A stretch of 5,972 nt of DNA from Candidatus Omnitrophota bacterium (lineage in GTDB: Bacteria > Omnitrophota > Gorgyraeia > JABMRN01). Position numbers and translations under genes: made by a program. A model generated the notes under the pieces. That model saw only the letters and a program-made list of their open reading frames with translations. It was not told the DNA's origin and did no database searches. Positions 1 through 5,972 of the stretch are shown in pieces; position 1 is the stretch's first letter, and each line of letters starts with the position of its first letter. Where the stretch lies: positions 1 to 5,972 of the forward strand of contig JABMRN010000145.1 in NCBI GenBank assembly GCA_013202515.1, given 5' to 3'.

Positions 1-303
1 CTCAAGCGCCCAGAAAAGATTTCGTGCCGTAGGCCTCGAAGATGCAAGATATTTTTCACAAGACTTTATCTCTCTATAAAAACTTTGAAAATCCCGGCTT
101 TTTGATTTTAGAGTCCCGAGATACATCCCAAATGCCCCTGCAATACCTATAGCAGGAGCGCCTCTAATATTCATTTTTTTTATAGCCGCTCTCATGTCCC
201 TGGCGTTACGACAATAAATAAATTTCATTTTACCGGGCAAAAGGCGCTGATCAATAAGCTTCACCCTGTTTTTCTTCCAATCTATGGTGGGAACCGGCAT
301 CAT
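1..303 (-). CDS. mtnA: S-methyl-5-thioribose-1-phosphate isomerase, N-terminal part (runs off left edge)
   Basis: MtnA isomerises methylthioribose-1-phosphate to methylthioribulose-1-phosphate in the cytoplasmic methionine salvage pathway; it belongs to the eIF2B-alpha/beta/delta-like fold family. I translated 101 codons from the minus strand. Seen directly: a family-type opening (T6-I-D-W, then L16-I-D-Q-R-L-L-P ending at P23), the R47-G-A-P-A-I-G substrate-loop motif ending at G53, and R90-P-T-A ... N95-L-F-W-A-L near the edge, all hallmarks of MtnA. The C-terminal catalytic Cys/Asp region is outside the window, so ribose-1,5-bisphosphate isomerase or another family member is not fully excluded, but the opening favours MtnA. 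Two adjacent ATG codons (303-301 and 300-298) follow a GGAGG; the second has the better spacing (5 against 2 bases), so the true start may be 300. The gene begins 20 bases after the protease stop codon. Confidence 0.92.
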   Translation of the reverse strand, partial: MMPVPTIDWKKNRVKLIDQRLLPGKMKFIYCRNARDMRAAIKKMNIRGAPAIGIAGAFGMYLGTLKSKSRDFQSFYREIKSCEKYLASSRPTARNLFWALE

Positions 304-304
304 G

Positions 305-310
305 TCCTCC
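305..310 (-). promoter_or_regulatory. Shine-Dalgarno site of mtnA
   Basis: On the minus strand GGAGGA lies just before two consecutive ATG codons. From the end of GGAGG there are 2 bases to the first ATG and 5 to the second, which favours initiation at the second. It is the strongest ribosome-binding site in the window and lies within the 20-base gap after the CPBP protease gene, suggesting that mtnA is translated independently from the same transcript. Confidence 0.7.
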
Positions 311-323
311 GAGTTATCCGCTG

Positions 324-1376
324 TTAAAAATTCATCCCCTTCATTAAGAAAACCATCCCAAGCGAAACAAGATTATGGGTTATGTGAACGGTTACAGATG
401 AAACCAAGCTTCCTGTTTTTTCATATAAATATGCAAGCAAAATTCCGAGTACCATTATCGGCGCGATCCCAACCAAATGCGCATGCAAAAAAGAAAAAAT
501 CAACGCAGTAACCAGGCAGGACCAGAGAATCCCGATGTGCTTTTTGAGCGCACTATACATGAATCCCCTGAAAAATATCTCCTCCATAATGGGGCCTGCT
601 ACTGCGGCAAAAAGTGACGAATAAACAAGTATATGTATTCTCTCTTCTTTCATCAAAAGGTCGACTATCGGCTGAACCGGAGGGCTCCACTTAAACAAAT
701 TCAAAATTATTAAAGTTATGACCATTATTAAAAATAAAATCGGAATAATTGTGATGTAGCCGCATATACCGTAAAAAACATTTCTGAAAAAGTTTTTGAG
801 AGAAATGCCGATAGTAGCAAGGCGTTGACGGTATATCAAGATTACAAAATTCAGGACAAATACTATTCCGGCAATATCCATAACCGTCGTATTGAAAATA
901 ATTCTGAAATTTCTATTGTCGAGGCACGGAATCCTGCGGACTAAAAAGGACTCAAGAAAAAGAATTACATAAGCAAAGGCAAAAAACATTACCGAAACCC
1001 TGATTACATCAATAAAATCCCAGTTGATAATGGCGGGGTTGAATGTTCGTTTCATGAGGTGCTGTTTTTTTCTCCATTTATAAATCATAAGGCCATCAAG
1101 ATAGAGCCCCGCAAGAAAAAGCAAAAGTATAAAGAGATTAAGCGCTGCCAAAAAAAGGTAAAGCGGAGGATTCGTGTATAATAAATTTTCTATTTTTTTC
1201 TGCCTTTCCTGTATTTTTTCACTATTGAGAAGCTCGATCTTATGGATCGGGGCCCTCTTCAATGTATCCGGGCGATCTGTTTGTTTATCAATACGTAGAA
1301 GAATGCTTACTACTAAAACAAACAAAAACATAAAGATATACGGCCAGTTTGATTTTAGAAATCTACGTACCTGCAT
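324..1376 (-). CDS. CPBP-family intramembrane metalloprotease (Rce1/CAAX-protease-like)
   Basis: This is a 350-residue polytopic membrane protein. The C-terminal third carries the three conserved CPBP (formerly Abi/CAAX protease) motifs: E265-E266-xxx-R270, F294-xxx-H298 and H331-xxx-N335. In the family these glutamates and histidines form the zinc-dependent active site within the membrane. Hydrophobic segments are visible near 13-28, 71-95, 127-143, 163-182, 203-227, 248-262, 283-297, 304-317 and 323-345. Residues 29-70 are a charged, Lys/Glu-rich stretch between the first two segments, possibly a loop with short coil character. The family core is much shorter than 350 residues, so roughly the first 190 residues are an extension I do not recognise. 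The substrate is unknown; family roles include CAAX-type or peptide processing and bacteriocin self-immunity. The gene starts 27 bases after the tatD stop. GAGGA at 1390-1394 is the only visible ribosome-binding site, with a long 13-base spacing. Confidence 0.92.
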   Translation of the reverse strand: MQVRRFLKSNWPYIFMFLFVLVVSILLRIDKQTDRPDTLKRAPIHKIELLNSEKIQERQKKIENLLYTNPPLYLFLAALNLFILLLFLAGLYLDGLMIYKWRKKQHLMKRTFNPAIINWDFIDVIRVSVMFFAFAYVILFLESFLVRRIPCLDNRNFRIIFNTTVMDIAGIVFVLNFVILIYRQRLATIGISLKNFFRNVFYGICGYITIIPILFLIMVITLIILNLFKWSPPVQPIVDLLMKEERIHILVYSSLFAAVAGPIMEEIFFRGFMYSALKKHIGILWSCLVTALIFSFLHAHLVGIAPIMVLGILLAYLYEKTGSLVSSVTVHITHNLVSLGMVFLMKGMNF

Positions 1377-1389
1377 ATAATTTTAATTT

Positions 1390-1394
1390 TCCTC
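1390..1394 (-). promoter_or_regulatory. Possible Shine-Dalgarno site of the CPBP protease gene
   Basis: GAGGA on the minus strand stands 13 bases before the ATG at 1376, longer than the usual 5-9. Either initiation is weak or a non-ATG start closer to it is used; the in-frame ATT at 1382-1380 would have better spacing but is a rare start codon. The site immediately follows the inverted repeat at 1398-1424. Confidence 0.4.
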
Positions 1395-1397
1395 GTT

Positions 1398-1424
1398 CTA
1401 GGGTTAAGCGCCTGTTGACCCTAG
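1398..1424 (-). repeat. Inverted repeat (potential hairpin) across the tatD stop codon
   Basis: The arms CTAGGGT (1398-1404) and ACCCTAG (1418-1424) are perfectly complementary over 7 bp around a 13-base loop. Inside the loop, 1406/1416 and 1407/1415 could also pair, leaving one mismatch. In the minus-strand transcript the hairpin contains the tatD stop codon (1406-1404) and ends four bases before the GAGGA of the next gene. No U-tract follows in that direction, so it does not look like an intrinsic terminator. It could modulate translation of the protease gene or mark an RNA processing site, or it may be chance. Confidence 0.4.
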
Positions 1425-2186
1425 GCCAAACAATTTCACTGCATTATCGGTTGTGATTCTTTCTATTTCCGATTTCGACATATTTAATATCTCGCTCAAT
1501 GCCTCCACGAGATACACAAGATAAGCCGGTTCATTTCTTTTACCCCTTAAGACCTGCGGCGCTAAAAAAGGGGCATCGGTTTCCAGCATTAGCCGTTCAA
1601 GGGGGGTATGCCTGACTACCTCTCTCAAATTTCGGGCATTTTTAAATGTTATATTGCATGTAAAGGAAATATAAAGTCCCAAATCAAGCGCCTTTTTCAT
1701 GAATACAATGTCTCCTGAAAAACAATGCATAACACCTCTAAGGTCTGGACTCAATTCCTTTTTAATAACCCGGAGGGTTTCTTCCCCGGCATTCCTCGAA
1801 TGAATAATCAGCGGCAGCTTTAATCTTCTCGCCAATCTAATGAAGTATACAAAAAGATCCTCTTGGGATTTTTTAAAATCGGATGTCCTGAATAAATCAA
1901 AACCTACCTCACCTATAGCGACAATCTTTTTTGACGTTTTGGCTAATGATTCTATTTCTTTTATGGATGCTTCAGTTATTTCGTTTGCGTGGTGGGGATG
2001 TATACCGATTGAGGCAAAGACGGTTGGAAATTCAGCCGCAAGTTTTAAGGCGTTTTTGGACCCCTCAAGGCTTGAAGCAACGTTTATAATATATTCAACA
2101 TTTGCTTCTTTAGCACGGCTTAAAACTTGATTCAAATCTTGCTTGAATTCGGGAAAGTCCAGGTGACAATGCGTATCTATGATCAT
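1404..2186 (-). CDS. tatD: TatD-family metal-dependent hydrolase (YcfH/YabD-like nuclease)
   Basis: This is a 260-residue TIM-barrel amidohydrolase-superfamily protein of normal TatD length. All expected metal ligands are present: H6-x-H8 in the N-terminal THCHLD motif, E93 in the GEVGFD segment, H129 (IIHSR), H154 (MHCFSG) and D204 (LETDAPFLAP). The RGKRNEP signature follows at 214-220. Family members are divalent-metal 3'-to-5' exonucleases or DNases acting in the cytoplasm, although physiological roles are often uncertain. A TatD gene directly after metG is a conserved arrangement (metS-yabD in Bacillus subtilis). It starts 17 bases after the metG stop. The start codon gives the MIIDTHCHLD opening, which leaves little room for another choice, but its ribosome-binding site is weak: GGAG is about 20 bases away and only AAGAAG-like purines are nearer. 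Confidence 0.95.
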   Translation of the reverse strand: MIIDTHCHLDFPEFKQDLNQVLSRAKEANVEYIINVASSLEGSKNALKLAAEFPTVFASIGIHPHHANEITEASIKEIESLAKTSKKIVAIGEVGFDLFRTSDFKKSQEDLFVYFIRLARRLKLPLIIHSRNAGEETLRVIKKELSPDLRGVMHCFSGDIVFMKKALDLGLYISFTCNITFKNARNLREVVRHTPLERLMLETDAPFLAPQVLRGKRNEPAYLVYLVEALSEILNMSKSEIERITTDNAVKLFGLGSTGA

Positions 2187-2203
2187 CTTAAGATCGGTCT
2201 TCT

Positions 2204-3811
2204 TTACTCCGATGTTATTCTTGGAAAAAGAGGTTTACCTTTATTTATCCTGGTTCCGGGCTTTATAATACCCCATTTGATCTTCGGATATTTGATATTC
2301 AAAATATCATTTTCCTGCCCGAGCTGGCTCCATATATCTTTTGCTGTATGCGGCATAAAAGGATATAAAAGAACGCTTATTATGCCTTGCGCTTGAACCA
2401 GCGTATCAATAATTACGGCTAAGGCAGAGGTATTTTTATCTTTGGCATACTTCCATGGCGCACTTACCTCTATGTATTTATTTGCTTTATTTATAAGTTC
2501 CCATATTGCTTTCAAGGCAGGCTGAAAATCAGGGCCGTCTTTTTCAATATCTATATAATGTTTAATCTTTTTAGGCAATTCATCTGCGAGGCCCTTAATC
2601 TCCTCTCTTAGTAATGCTTTGACTTGATCATCTTCACCGTCCCTCACCCCTCGCCCCTCGTCCTTCAAAACCTTCGGCACCACCCCATCAAAATATTTCT
2701 CCACCATAGTAAGGGTTCTATTTAACAAATTCCCGAGGTCATTTGCTAAATCTGAATTATATTTTTCTATGCATAAATTCTCTGTAAAACTCCCATCTCG
2801 GCCGAATTGGACCTGACTCAAAAGAAAATATCTAAGCGCATCGGCCTTAATACCTTTTTCGTTCAACAGCCGCATCGGATCCACAGCATTATCCTTGGAT
2901 TTGGACATCTTCTCTTTGTCTATAACCCACCAGCCATGAGCAAAAACCTTTCTTGGCACTTTTTCACCCAAAGCAATCAGCAATATTGGCCAATAAATAG
3001 CATGATGCCTCAAGATATCTTTTCCGATTAGGTGCAAATCTGCGGGCCATAATTTTTTAAATTGTTTTTTATTCCCTAAATAACCTATTCCTGATATATA
3101 GTTTAGAAGCGCGTCAACCCACACATAAGTAACGTAGTCTTTGTCGAAAGGCAGCTCAATGCCCCATTTTAGGCGTTTTTTCGGCCTTGAGATACACAGA
3201 TCCTGAAGATTGTTGCCTTTAAGAAAACTTAAGACCTCATTTTTTCTCATAGGAGGCCTTACAGCCAATTCGTCTGACTCGATACATTTTATTAATTTAT
3301 CCTGATATGAGCTTAATTTGAAAAAATAATTTTCCTCATCCAGTTTCTCAAGATTTCTTTTGCAATCGGGGCATATTCCTTCGGGCGCCTGAGACTGCTG
3401 CCAGAACATCTCGCATGGAGTGCAGAACCAGCCCTTATATATCTTCTTATATATATGGCCATTTTTATTAAGAACGTCAAGAATATGCTTTACAGTGTCT
3501 ATGTGATTCTTATCGCTTGTTCGTATAAAAAAATTGTAATTGATGTCAAGATACTTCCATAGATCCTTAAAACGCGGAATAATAGCGTCAACAAATTTAT
3601 TCTCACAACCTTTCGGCAATCCGCTTTCAATCGACGCCTTTTCTATTTTTTCTCCGTGCTCATCAGTGCCTGTCATAAAAAAAACATCGCAATCATTTTG
3701 CCTTAAAAATCTTGAGATGGTATCGCAGGCCACTTGTGTGTAGCAATGACCTATATGCGGGGCTGCGTTTACATAATAAAGCGGGGATGTGATATAGTAA
3801 GTTTTCTTCAT
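2204..3811 (-). CDS. metG: Methionine--tRNA ligase (MetRS), form without C-terminal tRNA-binding domain
   Basis: This cytoplasmic class I aminoacyl-tRNA synthetase charges tRNA-Met, including the initiator tRNA, with methionine. Seen: the HIGH motif at 19-22, a zinc knuckle with C130-xx-C133 and C147-xx-C150, the WVDALLNYI segment at 231-239, and KMSKS at 301-305. The helical anticodon-binding domain follows from about 345, with N361-L-L-N-R365 and A451-P-W453, positions matching family anticodon-contact helices. At 535 residues it ends after this domain; longer enzymes of about 650-680 residues carry a C-terminal Trbp111/EMAP-like tRNA-binding and dimerisation domain that is absent here. Residues around 383-396 (KDEGRGVRDGEDDQ) are a low-complexity insert encoded partly by a 7-bp tandem repeat. 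The ATG overlaps the upstream TGA as ATGA, and no good Shine-Dalgarno site is visible, so translational coupling to the RicT-like gene is likely. Confidence 0.97.
   Translation of the reverse strand: MKKTYYITSPLYYVNAAPHIGHCYTQVACDTISRFLRQNDCDVFFMTGTDEHGEKIEKASIESGLPKGCENKFVDAIIPRFKDLWKYLDINYNFFIRTSDKNHIDTVKHILDVLNKNGHIYKKIYKGWFCTPCEMFWQQSQAPEGICPDCKRNLEKLDEENYFFKLSSYQDKLIKCIESDELAVRPPMRKNEVLSFLKGNNLQDLCISRPKKRLKWGIELPFDKDYVTYVWVDALLNYISGIGYLGNKKQFKKLWPADLHLIGKDILRHHAIYWPILLIALGEKVPRKVFAHGWWVIDKEKMSKSKDNAVDPMRLLNEKGIKADALRYFLLSQVQFGRDGSFTENLCIEKYNSDLANDLGNLLNRTLTMVEKYFDGVVPKVLKDEGRGVRDGEDDQVKALLREEIKGLADELPKKIKHYIDIEKDGPDFQPALKAIWELINKANKYIEVSAPWKYAKDKNTSALAVIIDTLVQAQGIISVLLYPFMPHTAKDIWSQLGQENDILNIKYPKIKWGIIKPGTRINKGKPLFPRITSE
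2641..2661 (-). repeat. Three-copy 7-bp tandem repeat within metG
   Basis: On the plus strand three 7-base units run in succession: CCCTCAC, CCCTCGC, CCCTCGT (minus strand ACGAGGG, GCGAGGG, GTGAGGG). The 21 bases are seven codons' worth, so the frame is kept, and they help encode the DEGRGVRD-type stretch in the linker region of MetRS. The tract is very GC-rich and strand-asymmetric, unlike its AT-rich surroundings. It may be a recent simple-sequence expansion or a trace of a dispersed genomic repeat. Confidence 0.75.
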
Positions 3812-4638
3812 TGTGTTTTACGCTTTGTGGACGAGGGCTTATTAAATTTTTCACATTTGAACTTAACTTCAGTGCGCTTACCGTCACTATCTTCAACCGT
3901 GACACTATGATTAAGCGGGCTCACGGATACTACTTTGGCTTTTTTTCCTTTATCTATTTTTATCTCCTGGCCTATCTTAGGAAGCCCTTTGGTAAGTTCA
4001 CAATAAGTATGCGCTTCATAACTCAGGCAGCACATAAGCCTCCCGCATAAACCTGATATTTTGGTGGGATTTAGGGACAAATTTTGTTCCTTTGCCATCC
4101 TGATCGTAACTGTCTCAAAATCCTTTAAAAATCTGGCGCAGCACAGTTCTCGTCCGCACGGGCCGAACCCTCCCAGGATCCTGGCCTCATCCCTGACGCC
4201 TATCTGCTTCAATTCAATCCTGGCTCGGAAAATATTTGCAAGTTCTTTTACCAGAAATCTAAAATCAACCCTTTCTTCTGAAGTGAAATAAAAAATTATT
4301 TTCGCTCTGTCAAAAGAATACTCTGCGTCAACAAGCTTCATGGGCAAGCGGTGAGCATCTATCTTTTTGGCGCAGGCATCCATGAGCTCTTTTACTTTCT
4401 TCTTATTTTTTTCTATCTGACGGTGATCCCATGGATTTGTTTTTCTGATAATCTTTCGGAGGCGGCCGTCCGCATTCTTTGCAATAATCTTCTCATTCTC
4501 TGAAACTACCTGTCCGTAATCAAGGCCTCTATCTGCCTCGACTATAACATAGTCTCCGAAATCAAATTTTAGACCATTGGTAAGAAAATATGAGATTTTC
4601 CCGGAATCCCTTAATCTCACCTGAACTACTTCATGCAT
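3808..4638 (-). CDS. ricT: PSP1-domain protein, RicT (YaaT)-like
   Basis: This 276-residue soluble protein resembles Bacillus subtilis RicT/YaaT in size and position. The PSP1 core covers about 60-210. Two cysteine clusters of the same form stand out: C161-GREL-C166-C167 and C198-GRLM-C203-C204, with additional Cys at 89, 213 and 262. In B. subtilis RicT joins RicA and RicF in an iron-sulfur complex that influences RNase Y-dependent mRNA maturation and the Spo0 phosphorelay. Whether that role applies here is inference, since no RicA/RicF gene lies in this window. The C-terminus (about 216-276) looks like a small beta-rich KOW-like segment followed by a basic tail. The start overlaps the end of holB by 13 bases, preceded by a G-tract at 4646-4651 with 7-base spacing; the stop overlaps the metG ATG as ATGA. 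Confidence 0.9.
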   Translation of the reverse strand: MHEVVQVRLRDSGKISYFLTNGLKFDFGDYVIVEADRGLDYGQVVSENEKIIAKNADGRLRKIIRKTNPWDHRQIEKNKKKVKELMDACAKKIDAHRLPMKLVDAEYSFDRAKIIFYFTSEERVDFRFLVKELANIFRARIELKQIGVRDEARILGGFGPCGRELCCARFLKDFETVTIRMAKEQNLSLNPTKISGLCGRLMCCLSYEAHTYCELTKGLPKIGQEIKIDKGKKAKVVSVSPLNHSVTVEDSDGKRTEVKFKCEKFNKPSSTKRKTQ

Positions 4639-5630
4639 ACTTCTTCCCCCCTTAGTCTGCCTAATTCACTTAAAAATACATCTGTCACCAGTTTCTGATT
4701 TGCGTTACACGTAAGATGAAAATCAAGTGTAATAATTCTCTTCATTATATTTTCGAGCTCCGAAAGAGAAAAATTATCGGCACTTTTGATTATATTTTTA
4801 GAGATGTCCATATTAAAAAATAATGCGCTGTTTTTTGTTATCTTCCATATATAAATATCCCTAAACCATGACAGCACTACTTCCATATCTTTTCTTAAAA
4901 GAGGCCTTTCGAGTAATGCCCATTCCCGAAACATGTCCTTACTGACGGGCTTTCGTAAACTTTCAAGCATGCGTTTTATAACGGCGTTCTTTTTATTAAA
5001 AAAATCTGAATCTTCTAAATCAATGGCTTCGCCGATTCTCCCTCCGCTAAATGCAGCAATCAATAGAGCCTCTTCTTTTTTTATACGGCCCCGGGTAATC
5101 AAATACTCCTCGAGCTTGCCTCTTGGGCCTGCCTTAAATCTCACAATACGGCACCTGCTAGAAACCGTAGGCAGTATGCGGTGGAGGCTCGATGTAATAA
5201 GAATAAAAAGATTATTGTCGCCTGGTTCTTCAAGAATTTTGAGTATAGCATTTTGGGACTCATGGCTCATCGCGCAAGCCCTGTCAATAATAAAGACCTT
5301 ATACCTTCCTTCATAGGGTTTTAACGAGGCGTCCTTTTTTATCTGACGTATTTTATCTATTCCAATTGTGCTGCCCGCCATCATAGGCTCAAGAACAAAA
5401 ATATCAGGAAAATTATTTGCATCTATTTTTTTACAGGGTGGACATTTGTCGCAGGGGCCACCACTAGTTTCTAAACAATTTAATGCCTTAGCAAAATTCA
5501 ATGCTACCAATTTCTTTCCTATTTGTTCCGGGCCGAGAAACAGGTAAGCCGAAGAAAGTTTTTTATTTCTTAAATTGTCCTGCAGTAATTTTAGCTCTTC
5601 TTTGTGGCCGAATATATCCTTAAATGACAT
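4626..5630 (-). CDS. holB: DNA polymerase III subunit delta' (clamp loader)
   Basis: Delta' is the stator of the clamp-loader complex that places the sliding clamp on primed DNA. The protein has 334 residues, the same length as the E. coli subunit. Seen: an AAA+ N-terminal module with a P-loop remnant G33-PEQI-G38-K39-K40, a zinc module C52/C60/C63/C66, a Walker B-like IIDRA at 114-118 in which the usual acidic residue after Asp is R117, and the S158-R-C160 sensor/arginine-finger motif that delta' supplies to a neighbouring DnaX subunit. A helical collar-type domain follows from about 215. The degenerate P-loop (Lys where Thr/Ser is expected) and altered Walker B suggest that it does not hydrolyse ATP, as known for delta'. 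It starts only 2 bases after tmk with a poor Shine-Dalgarno site, suggesting coupling, and its 3' end overlaps the RicT-like gene. Confidence 0.93.
   Translation of the reverse strand: MSFKDIFGHKEELKLLQDNLRNKKLSSAYLFLGPEQIGKKLVALNFAKALNCLETSGGPCDKCPPCKKIDANNFPDIFVLEPMMAGSTIGIDKIRQIKKDASLKPYEGRYKVFIIDRACAMSHESQNAILKILEEPGDNNLFILITSSLHRILPTVSSRCRIVRFKAGPRGKLEEYLITRGRIKKEEALLIAAFSGGRIGEAIDLEDSDFFNKKNAVIKRMLESLRKPVSKDMFREWALLERPLLRKDMEVVLSWFRDIYIWKITKNSALFFNMDISKNIIKSADNFSLSELENIMKRIITLDFHLTCNANQKLVTDVFLSELGRLRGEEVCMK
4646..4651 (-). promoter_or_regulatory. Shine-Dalgarno-like G-tract of the RicT-like gene
   Basis: Six G residues on the minus strand, followed by AAGAAGT, stand 7 bases before the ATG at 4638. 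The site lies inside the coding end of holB and supports this start, which creates the 13-base overlap between the two genes. Confidence 0.5.
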
Positions 5631-5632
5631 AA

Positions 5633-5972
5633 TTAATAAATCTCGATTTTCTTTAGATATTTTAGGATTTCTTTTCTTACTGCCTCTTGAGTCTCCTCTA
5701 CGCTGTTTCTGGAATCTATCAACTTAATGCGTTTTTTATTCCTGCGGGCTAAATCTCTAAAACCCTTTCTTACTTTTTTATGAAAAATGAGAGATTTAGA
5801 CTCCATGCGATCCTTAGGCTTAATCTTCAGTGCGCGCCTTAAGCCTATTTTGGCTTCAAGATCCAGGAGGATTGTTAAATCAGGCCGTGCTTCCCGGGCA
5901 ATAAAATCATCTATTGCTATCACCTTCTTAAGCGGTATTGGCCCTGCGTAACCCTGATACACAACCGTAGAA
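5633..5972 (-). CDS. tmk: Thymidylate kinase, C-terminal part (runs off right edge)
   Basis: Tmk phosphorylates dTMP to dTDP in the cytoplasm, supplying dTTP for DNA synthesis. About 113 C-terminal residues are present. The open frame continues to the window edge (S-T-V-V-Y-Q-G-Y-A-G at the start), so the in-frame GTG at 5962-5960 is an internal Val in the conserved substrate-binding segment, not a start. Other supporting segments are RPDLTILLDLEAKIGLRRA (the family PDL-x-LDL-x-P/A-x-x-G-LxR pattern) and DRMESKSLIFHKKVRKGF, matching the lid-to-helix DRxExxxxxFHxxVRxGF region. The P-loop lies outside the window, so its integrity cannot be judged. tmk immediately ahead of holB is a common bacterial arrangement; here only 2 bases separate them, without the yaaQ/yaaR genes found between them in Bacillus. 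Confidence 0.93.
   Translation of the reverse strand, partial: STVVYQGYAGPIPLKKVIAIDDFIAREARPDLTILLDLEAKIGLRRALKIKPKDRMESKSLIFHKKVRKGFRDLARRNKKRIKLIDSRNSVEETQEAVRKEILKYLKKIEIY

Noticed and set aside
284..511. A plus-strand open frame over the protease/mtnA junction.
   Set aside because: It overlaps the 3' end of the CPBP gene and the 5' end of mtnA on the opposite strand; its product is low-complexity and unlike any family I know.
2185..2194. A 10-bp perfect palindrome (ATCTTAAGAT) at the tatD start codon, considered as an operator.
   Set aside because: It is short, has no loop and no second copy, and AT-rich palindromes of this size arise easily by chance.
3437..3458. AT-rich TATATAT runs within metG, considered as a promoter or repeat.
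   Set aside because: They encode a normal I-Y-K-K-I-Y-K segment just before the zinc-knuckle region of MetRS, so the AT run is explained by coding.
3829..3838. GGACGAGGGC near the end of the RicT-like gene, matching the metG repeat unit in the opposite orientation.
   Set aside because: It is a single copy of about nine shared bases with no tandem array, and encodes an ordinary Pro-Ser-Ser tail; it is too short to count as a second repeat locus.
4933..5316. A 127-codon open frame on the plus strand opposite holB.
   Set aside because: It lies wholly antisense to a clearly homologous holB, shows no recognisable motif, and has the composition expected from reading a real gene backwards.
5960..5962. 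GTG as the start of a short independent 109-residue protein.
   Set aside because: The frame stays open to the window edge and the residues before the GTG continue the conserved Tmk motif, so this is an internal valine of a truncated tmk.

Overview
This is an AT-rich bacterial segment packed with genes, and every supportable gene lies on the minus strand, so transcription runs from high to low coordinates. In that order it holds the C-terminal part of tmk (thymidylate kinase), holB (DNA polymerase III delta'), a PSP1/RicT-like gene, metG (methionyl-tRNA synthetase), tatD, a CPBP-family intramembrane protease, and the N-terminal part of mtnA (methylthioribose-1-phosphate isomerase). Intergenic gaps are at most 27 bases and two junctions overlap, so the layout reads as one operon. 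No stretch over 300 bases lacks a gene. I saw no RNA gene, mobile element, CRISPR array, promoter or intrinsic terminator; the operon promoter and terminator must lie outside the window.

The order tmk-holB-PSP1-metG-tatD is a compressed form of the Bacillus subtilis tmk-yaaQ-yaaR-holB-yaaT-yabA ... metS-yabD neighbourhood and recurs in several phyla, so it does not identify the organism. The lysine-rich, AT-rich coding style, the MetRS without a C-terminal tRNA-binding domain, and a GAGGG-type 7-bp tandem repeat inside metG would fit an uncultured lineage such as Omnitrophota (former OP3). That placement is a weak inference from recollection, not a demonstrated fact.

Functionally the block joins DNA precursor supply and replication (tmk, holB), a likely RNA-processing cofactor (RicT-like), methionine charging and salvage (metG, mtnA), a metal-dependent nuclease (tatD) and a membrane protease. 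metG and mtnA share a methionine theme; the CPBP protease between tatD and mtnA is the accessory-looking member.

I found no convincing undescribed system. The points most worth a second look are the 7-bp repeat translated in frame inside metG, a 7-bp inverted repeat across the tatD stop codon just ahead of the protease ribosome-binding site, the long uncharacterised N-terminal half of the protease, and a RicT-like protein without visible RicA/RicF partners.
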